Positions 57,422-64,000 of a stretch of 64,000 nt of DNA are shown here, piece by piece. The notes beneath the pieces were generated by a model. That model was not told the DNA's origin and searched no databases. It saw only the letters and a list, made by a program, of their open reading frames with translations. The DNA comes from Acomys russatus (taxonomy: Eukaryota; Chordata; Mammalia; Rodentia; Muridae), in the NCBI RefSeq assembly GCF_903995435.1, contig NC_067165.1, forward strand, positions 2,877,608 through 2,941,607, in the 5' to 3' direction. Each line of letters starts with the position of its first letter. The stretch's first letter is position 1. The translations under genes were made by a program, and so were the position numbers.

Positions 57422-59390
57422 CTCTTTGGCTTTGGGCTTTTTCCTCTTTCTCCTTCTGTTTTTCATTCTCTACCTCAATTAGATATCAGATTCCCAGGCG
57501 CGGGTAACAATGCTTTTCCTAACCAGCTAAAGCACTGAGCATAGATGTGGGAACTTGGCTGGAGATAGTCAGGCATAACTCTTTATGAATAAACTGGTCC
57601 AGAGAAAATTAATTGTGCTACTATCTTTTTAAAAAGCTAAATTTATTTGGCAAAGCTGCTGCTTCATTAAGGCCTCTTCTCTGCTCACTTGTTCTGTTAG
57701 AAAAACATCCATCCTCCCTTTTATATTCCGTGCTTTCCTGCCACACTCACTCACTCACTCGCCTATTCATTCATGAATATTTTGTAAGCATCTGCGCCTT
57801 GGACCCACCAGTGCTGGGACAGGAGTCTGCTCTCAGGTTAGATTTTAGAGGAGACCTAGAAGCCAGCAGAGGGTGCCTGGTGTCCATGGAGACACCTGAG
57901 GGAGAGGTGTCAGTGAAGGTTCCTGGCTGGAGGGGAGCTGGAATATGATAGCTGTTTCAGGCATATTGTTGTTCATCACAGGAGTGAAGAAACTGAGCTG
58001 GCAGAATGATTAACAGGAGTGTTAGCTGAGTGGAAGCTATGGGAGCCCACAGTCCTGCAATTATACCCAGGTCTCGTGGCTTCCCAGCTAGGGGAACCTT
58101 AGTTCCGTTCCCTGATGCTCTGGTCCTCACATGGAGGAAAGTCAGGATAGTAGGTGACTATCCTAACAGTCACCTTCATTGATCCTCCTAAGCGCCTTTT
58201 GATGAGCATTCCATCTCTGGCCCTCGGTTAAGTGCTTGTTGGCATCATCATCATCTCCGTGTGCTCCAGGGAAGATGGTTTCCTAGAGTCTGAGCTGAGC
58301 CCTAGTTTCATTCTAGGCCTAAATCCAAAGTGGAAGCCCCTAAACTCTGCCAATCCCGGGTGAATAAGCCTGCTGGCGCTTTGATGGACTGGTAGAATGG
58401 GTTAGACTCTATGCTGTGCATTGATGTTATTTATAGAATAAAATCCACGTCCACTTCTTGGGCTCATATAAGGGCCATGTGTGTCTATCACCTGCATTTG
58501 TTGTCTGCTCCTTTTTCATTTGAGATGAAAACGCCTATGTAAAATAATGAGAAAGGAAATCGTTAATGGCGTGAACACTTGGGCCTATAGGAAAGGTGTG
58601 GTTTCTTCAGTTGTGTAGGTAGTCCCTTAGATTTCTATCACTGAACCAATTTGGGAGCCAGTTCTTCCACCTGTCCAGCTCCCTGTGGTTGGCTGGCTTT
58701 TTCCTCCCGTAGACTAAGCCCTTGGTGTGTGCTGGACATTGTAAGGAATCCCTGAAGAACACGAAGCGTAACAGGGAAGTGGAGGAGGCTGGAGGCCTCG
58801 CTGGAGCAGCAGGCTGGGCACAGCCCTGGGTGTGTCTACTCCTGCTTTCAGGCTTACCAGTAAGCTCTGTTGCTTAGGCCTCTGACGTGAGCGGATGCCT
58901 TGGGATGCTTTCTGGTACCCGATGACACAAACACAAAATGGTGATTTTTCCTGAAGTCCAGGCTACTCCTTTTAATGTCACTCAACATACCCACCCCTTG
59001 ATTTGTGACCTTTTTTCTTACTGTGTTCTTTGGCCACCATGTATAACCTGATCATTAGACTTGAACTTTGTCATCTCTCTTTGTGGCTGCAGTTTTTGGA
59101 GGGCTTGCTCCTTTCCTGACCTGATACCCACTGAACTGTGATAGCAGTAGAAACATAGAAAGCTAAAGCTGAGACCGACCATCACGTCTACGCTAACCCA
59201 CCTCATAGTGGGTCTCTGGAAAGGTATGTTTGCTGGTGAGATGCCCAAACAAGTCAGGCCCCAGCTCTAAATGGAAATCATCTTCAGACACTTGATCTTT
59301 CCTAGGTGGTTGAATCGGATGTCATTGTTTGACAACCCTGGGATCTCTGCTAAGTGCTACTCAGAGCAGTGTGGAGGTGAAAACATGGAA
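57422..59390. other. Unique non-coding DNA with overlapping hairpins
   Basis: GGATAGT/ACTATCC and GGTGACT/AGTCACC form overlapping hairpins at 58145-58174. No exon or named repeat was recognised. Confidence 0.4.
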
Positions 59391-59394
59391 GCCA

Positions 59395-59535
59395 CACCTG
59401 ACAACCCAGATCCCGCCTCCGTCACTCGCCCACTGTGACGAGGGCAAGTGCCTTGATGGCTTAGAGTCCCTTTCAACTTGTCTTTAAGGCGAGACAGTAG
59501 TAGTGCCGACCCTTTGAAGTGGTTGTAACGTGAGG
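59395..59535 (+). mobile_element. MIR SINE fragment
   Basis: AGATCCCGCCTCCGTCAC, CTGTGACGAGGGCAAGTG and GTAACGTGAGGAGTTAGG follow the MIR order. Confidence 0.45.
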
Positions 59536-59587
59536 AGTTAGGGTTTTTTTTTTTTTGGAGGTATACTGCCGAGAATATCAGATGACA

Positions 59588-60018
59588 GTTGGAGCTGGAG
59601 AAGTGGCTCAGCGAGCAGTAAGCTTGCTCTGTCAACATGGCAACCGGAGCTCAGGTGCCCGACCCCCACATGCTGCCAAGTGGCCAAGGCAGGCTGCCTA
59701 GACTCTTGTTACACAGGAAACAGCGACAAGGATCCCCAGGGCAAGCGGGCCCACTAGACTAGCCAACGTAGCAAAGCTCAGGAATCAACAAAACCATCAT
59801 GCTTCAGTGTATGAGGTAGAGAGCAATGGAGGAAAATGCCTGAAGTTAACCTTGGGTCGCCCACAGGCTCACACACAGGTGCACGCTCACCTGTGCACAC
59901 AGGTATGCCCACACACTTGGGCACACTCATCCACCCCAACACTCATGTGTGAGTGTGCATGCGTGCACACCCACACATGTATGAATGTACATATACTGCA
60001 CACACAGATGCAAAAAAA
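59588..60018 (+). mobile_element. B4-type composite SINE with CA-rich tail
   Basis: GGAGCTGGAGAAGTGGCTC, AAGCGGGCCCACTAGACTAG, GAGAGCAATGGAGGAAAATG and TGAAGTTAACCTTGGG are followed by a CA/TG-rich tail. The parts fit a B4-type ID/B1 composite, but I am unsure whether it is one element or two. Confidence 0.5.
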
Positions 60019-60069
60019 AGAATATTATCTGACACCAGTGACATCTATTGATATATGGTAGCTACTATA

Positions 60070-60765
60070 ATTATGAGCTGTTATGATTTACTTTTCAAAC
60101 ATTTATTATGCCAGTGGCATATGCCAAATACCAGGCAAGACAAGGGGGCGATTTTCTGTGTCCCTTTCAGCTCTGACACTCCGTGATAGATGTGAAAATC
60201 TCAGCCCTCCATCCTGGGGGACGTGCTATGTAGTTAGCTCCGGGGAACTTGGAAATCGTTATGTGGAAAATGAAAAATGCATTTAGCTATTACTCTCTTT
60301 TACTCATCTTGTTCACGTAGGTGGGTTGCATTTTACTACCTAATTAAGAATAAGGAGGAAAAAATGGAAGGGAGCACATTTGTAGCTTATGTGTGGGCTG
60401 AAATTTCCTGAGATGGGAAACAAACTCATAAACAGGGGAGACAATAACAGTATTTAAATGGGAAAGTCTGTGGCTATCCAAAGCTGGAGCAATGCCATTG
60501 TGCTATTTGGGTTTGAGGAGGAGGAAAGCATGGGCATTACTGACCATATTGTCCATGCTTAAAACTGGTCCTGCAAAGAAAATTATATGCAGACTACCAA
60601 TTTGTGTGGTCCTATCTCTCTGCCCATCTTTTTACTGCTGCTCAGACTGGGCACATAGTCCCTGACTTCATGCAGACCGGGTTGAAAGCAGCTAGGCTAG
60701 GAAGGCGTAGAGTACTGTTTTCAGCTTGCCTTCAGGTCGCAGGGCTCAGCAGAGGACAGAGGTAG
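60070..60765. other. Unique non-coding DNA, possible conserved element
   Basis: CTAATTAAGAATAAGG near 60340 and GACAATAACAG near 60441 (SOX-like core) lie in repeat-free sequence. Function is inference. Confidence 0.25.
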
Positions 60766-60769
60766 GCTC

Positions 60770-60902
60770 CAGAGTCAGGCTGTCTGTGTCTTCCCTTGAA
60801 AGTCCTAGGTAACCTTGAGCAAGACACAGCAGCCTTCTGAGACTTTGCCGTTCTCTGCATCAAGGAGCTTCTGTTGTGCAGGAGCCCTGTGAGGTAGATG
60901 AC
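60770..60902 (+). mobile_element. MIR SINE fragment
   Basis: CTCCAGAGTCAGGCTGTC, GTAACCTTGAGCAAGACAC, TCTGAGACTTTGCCG and CCCTGTGAGGTAGATG match MIR in sense orientation. Confidence 0.6.
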
Positions 60903-61689
60903 ATGCAAGCTTTGCAGTCAAAGAGGCCTTGTCTCTAGAGTAGAGCTTCTCCACTTGACTGACCCACTCGTTGCTTCTACCTTCATTTGAAAACCAAAGG
61001 TCTTATGACCTGAGTTGCCCAAGCTATGTAGACTCAATATTGTGTATTTGGTTGGAAGGTAGTTATTCATTTTCTTTAAAATCTCATTATTATTTCTATT
61101 TTCTTTCTGGTATAGTGCTCTGTGGCTATGCACAGGAGAATGATTCCAAGACCAGACTTAGATAAATCTGAAGATGGTCAAGTAGCTTCTATCAAATGGT
61201 GTACTACTTGCACAAAGCCCACACCAGTTTCTCTGCATACCTTACAGATGCCCAGGGTAGTGTGAGCTGTAGATCATTGCTGTGCTGCCCCATTTAGGAG
61301 ACAGTGGAGGGGACAACAGCATCTGCCTGTGCCCAGTGTGGGTATAGCCCTCCTTTTCCTGAGCTTCGTCTACCTTTATTTGGCTGAGTGTGTGGAATAG
61401 AGGACATGTAGGCTGTATACTCTGTGTTCTAATTTTGAAATACCAGATATATGTAGAGAAACCTATGGCACATATGCACAGCTTAATGACTGATAGAGGA
61501 AACAGCCAGGTGCTCACATCTCAAGCCAAGAAACAGCATACTATGAGTCTCAGAAAGTTACAATGGAGCCTTTACTTGATACTACCTTGATAATCCATTT
61601 TGTGTCAATAAACCCCTGGATGATTTTTACTATGTGTACCTCAACAATTTATACCATTTCACCTCTCTTGCTTTTAAACTATACCAATG

Positions 61690-61925
61690 GAATTATATTG
61701 TAAAATAATCTTGGGACTTTCACCTTCCTTGTATTTTCAAGATTTCCTTAATGGGTGTAGATTCAAGGCATTAATTTCCACTAATGCATAATAATCTATT
61801 GTAGAGGTAGCCTTTATTTCTCAATCTAGTCATGGGAGGTATGGAACTATTTTGTAGTAATGTTTTACTGTCATTAAGTGTTACCAATAAATATTCTAGT
61901 GTCCTTTGACATCTTGAGTTCAAAA
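61690..61925 (-). mobile_element. Old L1 fragment, antisense
   Basis: TAATGCATAATAATCTATTG, TTTATTTCTCAATCTAGTC, GGTATGGAACTATTTTG and AGTGTTACCAATAAATATTC match, at high divergence, antisense text near the end of mammalian L1 ORF2. Confidence 0.4.
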
Positions 61926-62479
61926 GTAGTTTTGGTTATGTAGTCTGAAATCTTGCCTCTGAGTGGTTGTTTTACTTGTAGATAGCTGTGCTGGAGAGAG
62001 GAGAGTGATTTCCAGGCTTCTAGAAGAGGCTAATGGCAATGTAAGTCATGAACTTTGCTCTCCTATTCCTGTAGGTCATCCCTACCAATTCCTAGTCTGA
62101 AAGGTTACCATTCAATGTCAATTTCCTGTGCTAATCTTTTTATAACTCTCAGTTTATCTACTTGGGATAGTTTCGTAAACCTTCACGAGAATTACAACCA
62201 ATGATAGTCCTTTTTTTCCCATCCCAAAGTTTGTGCCTTGTCCCATTGATGGTGGCTCAGCACACTCCAGGGGAGAGGCCCATTCATAAGCTTCCTCCAC
62301 CCCTTTGGCAGCTTGTGCCTCTGAGATGTGTTCCAACCAGGGAAGAAATCAAAATAGACCCCATGTGAGCAAGACAGAAAACTGCTGAGGAAAGAGGATC
62401 TGGATCCTTACAAGGCACTTCTGTAGGAAATGTCCCTTTCCTATAAATAGAGATGGATGTTCAATTTTTGGCTCTTTAA

Positions 62480-62800
62480 AAAAAAAATAAATAAATAAAA
62501 CAACTCTCTGAGAGCGAAATTAGATTTGAAGCTGATGGAATGAATATAAGATGGGGTGATTCTGTGCCGAGCTAGGACACGTCTGAACATTCCGAGCAGC
62601 TGGTGTGGTGGAACAGCTGAGCGGCAAACAAATACCAGTAGATTTTTTAGCACTTCTGCCTTCTATGCGTCCTGGTTTGCTAGCTCCAGCATTTGGCTCG
62701 TCGTATGCTCTCTTTATGAAGAACCTCAGTTTCCTCCAGTTCTACCACTGATGTGGGCGAGCTCCGTGCCTTTGCGGGGTCCAGTGTCTATTTTCCTAAG
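62480..62800. promoter_or_regulatory. CpG-retaining unique block with donor-like end
   Basis: At least nine CpGs persist in about 320 bp of repeat-free sequence (for example GAGCGAAAT, ATTCCGAGC, GAGCGGC, GGCTCGTCGTATG, GGGCGAGC). An open plus frame spans 62556-62804 and crosses TTCCTAAG followed by GTAGGAG at 62800/62801, a plausible donor, but the acceptors upstream are weak. It is either a conserved regulatory element or an unrecognised exon. Confidence 0.3.
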
Positions 62801-62804
62801 GTAG

Positions 62805-62960
62805 GAGTAGTAAGTATTTCCCAAGAGCCTCTAGTGTGAGGCTCTGTGCCGAGCACTTTCCCCGCACCCTCACAGTTTCTGCAACACCATCCTGGGGCAA
62901 GAGCTATAACAACTTACATTTTTTTCTAGGGAAGAAACAGCCTAGGGACTTGAGGCCCAC
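62805..62960 (-). mobile_element. MIR SINE fragment, antisense
   Basis: AGCCTCTAGTGTGAGGC, TCTGTGCCGAGCACTTTCC, ACCCTCACAGTTTCTGC, GGGAAGAAACAGCCTAGG and ACTTGAGGCCCACCTG are the inverted MIR order. Confidence 0.65.
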
Positions 62961-64000
62961 CTGATGTCGTTGCACAGAGGATTGGGACACTTGTTCTTGG
63001 AGAGCTCTAACCAGGCGTCTGTCCCTCCTATTCCATAATTGGGAATTCCAGGCATGCATCTTCCCCCTCCCATAGGCCTCATTCACCTCTGACGAGAAGA
63101 TACTCACCACATATCAGCTAGTGTCCTGAGGCCCTGGCTTGCACGTGTCTGTAGAGAGCACCTTATCCCCACGGTCTGTGTCCCTGTCACCATGGAGAAC
63201 ATGAACATTTAAGAACCAGTCACTTAGTTGTTAGAATCCACCAAAATAAATGAGTGCAGCCAGTCACTTGAAGATCCATTTAGCTTATGAATGAACACAT
63301 TTCCCATGAGTGGTTTCTTTGTAACAATCTGACCAAGAATATTGTAATTGAAATTCTAGTGGGAATTTGCAGTGAGGGATGGAGAGACTCGTAACTGGTC
63401 CAAGTGCTGAGAGTCAGTGATGGTGACATTCTCAGCCCAAAATGAGAGATCTATAATGTGACCCCTCCCCGGCTCGGGAGCAGCCTAGGAAAGGCAGTGT
63501 ACAGAGTATAGGAGCCTGGGAAGGGGGTGGGGAATAGTGCTGCAAGTCTTTTGGACATGACATGATCACTCACTGTACTTAACTTACTACAGCTGTAGTT
63601 ACCTGCACAAAACCTACACATAGTTGGGTATTGGGCACTTCAACATTTCATCTTAAATAGAGGAGGCACCCATGGGGCCCCTTGCCTCCCAGAAGGGTGT
63701 ATTGTCCCTTACCAATTTATAGGGTAAGGGAATGCCGCATTCTTCAGTGACACAACTCCTAGTAAGTTACCCATGCTCCAGTAAATAACTCCTCACTCAT
63801 ACACATTGCAAGCAACCCTAATTAAACTCAGTGTAACACACTTATCCCCACAACCACATCCATAGCCCCCCTTCCCTCTTTCCCTTCTCTCACCAGAAGG
63901 GGGGAGGGCTGTTTGTTAGGAAGAAGGAGGGTTTTCATGGGAGGATAGAGGGATGAGAGAGGGTAGTGGAGATGAAAATGACTAAAATTCATTATATACC
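62961..64000. other. Unique non-coding DNA to window end
   Basis: A C/T-rich to G/A-rich switch near 63866-63960 gives a short low-complexity inverted patch. No exon or repeat was assigned. Confidence 0.4.

Overview
The window reads as vertebrate nuclear DNA from a muroid (mouse/rat/hamster/vole-type) rodent. It has B2, B3, B4 and B1 SINEs, rodent L1 tails, MaLR-type LTRs, eroded MIR and L2 copies, long (CA)n, (TG)n, (AG)n and homopolymer tracts, and no long open frame with a recognisable protein. There are no operons, ribosome-binding sites, rRNA, tRNA or CRISPR arrays. I cannot name the species. No young B1 or ID copy was noticed, which argues weakly against rat.

The one clear gene-level signal is a CpG island at about 2.4-3.8 kb, with a smaller CpG cluster at 4.37-4.56 kb. 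It looks like a plus-strand promoter. A GC-rich leader ends in a good splice donor at 2868/2869, and a second possible first exon starts at the ATG at 3057 and ends in a donor at 3115/3116. I could not identify the host gene. The following ~60 kb is most simply a long first intron, or intron plus intergenic DNA. Consistent with that, 7 of the 9 L1 segments I recognise are antisense to the inferred plus-strand gene.

Layout. 1-2.3 kb: unique upstream DNA. 2.3-4.6 kb: promoter and CpG island. 4.8-7.2 kb: mostly unique DNA with clusters of TCF/LEF-like, E-box/KLF-like and homeodomain-like sites. 8.6-10.5 kb: three MaLR LTRs. 10.9-12.1 kb: a large diverged inverted repeat with arms of about 250 bp. 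12.4-13.1 kb: old antisense L1. 14.5 kb: an intact B2. 15.8-19 kb: B4, L1 and CpG-rich remnants. 19.6-21.4 kb: a coding-like antisense frame and a candidate conserved block. 22.2-26.6 kb: a rodent repeat and an old antisense L1 carrying ORF1 and ORF2-endonuclease relics, with SINEs inserted. 34.0-35.7 kb: nested L1 tails, one with a twin-priming inversion. 38.5-41 kb: B3 and the longest simple-sequence tracts. 41.5-45.3 kb: L1 tails, MIRs and a pyrimidine tract. 46.9-50.3 kb: B4, a possible minus-strand exon and another L1 endonuclease relic. 52-64 kb: MIR/L2, a hAT-like URR1 element, B4, old L1 and unique DNA.

I found no convincing new biological system. The best leads are the 10.9-12.1 kb inverted repeat, the complementary low-complexity tracts at 39-40.3 kb, two short minus-strand coding-like frames (19.6 kb and 48.1 kb), the motif clusters downstream of the promoter, and the promoter itself. 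All family names come from memory of consensus sequences and need RepeatMasker or alignment to confirm.
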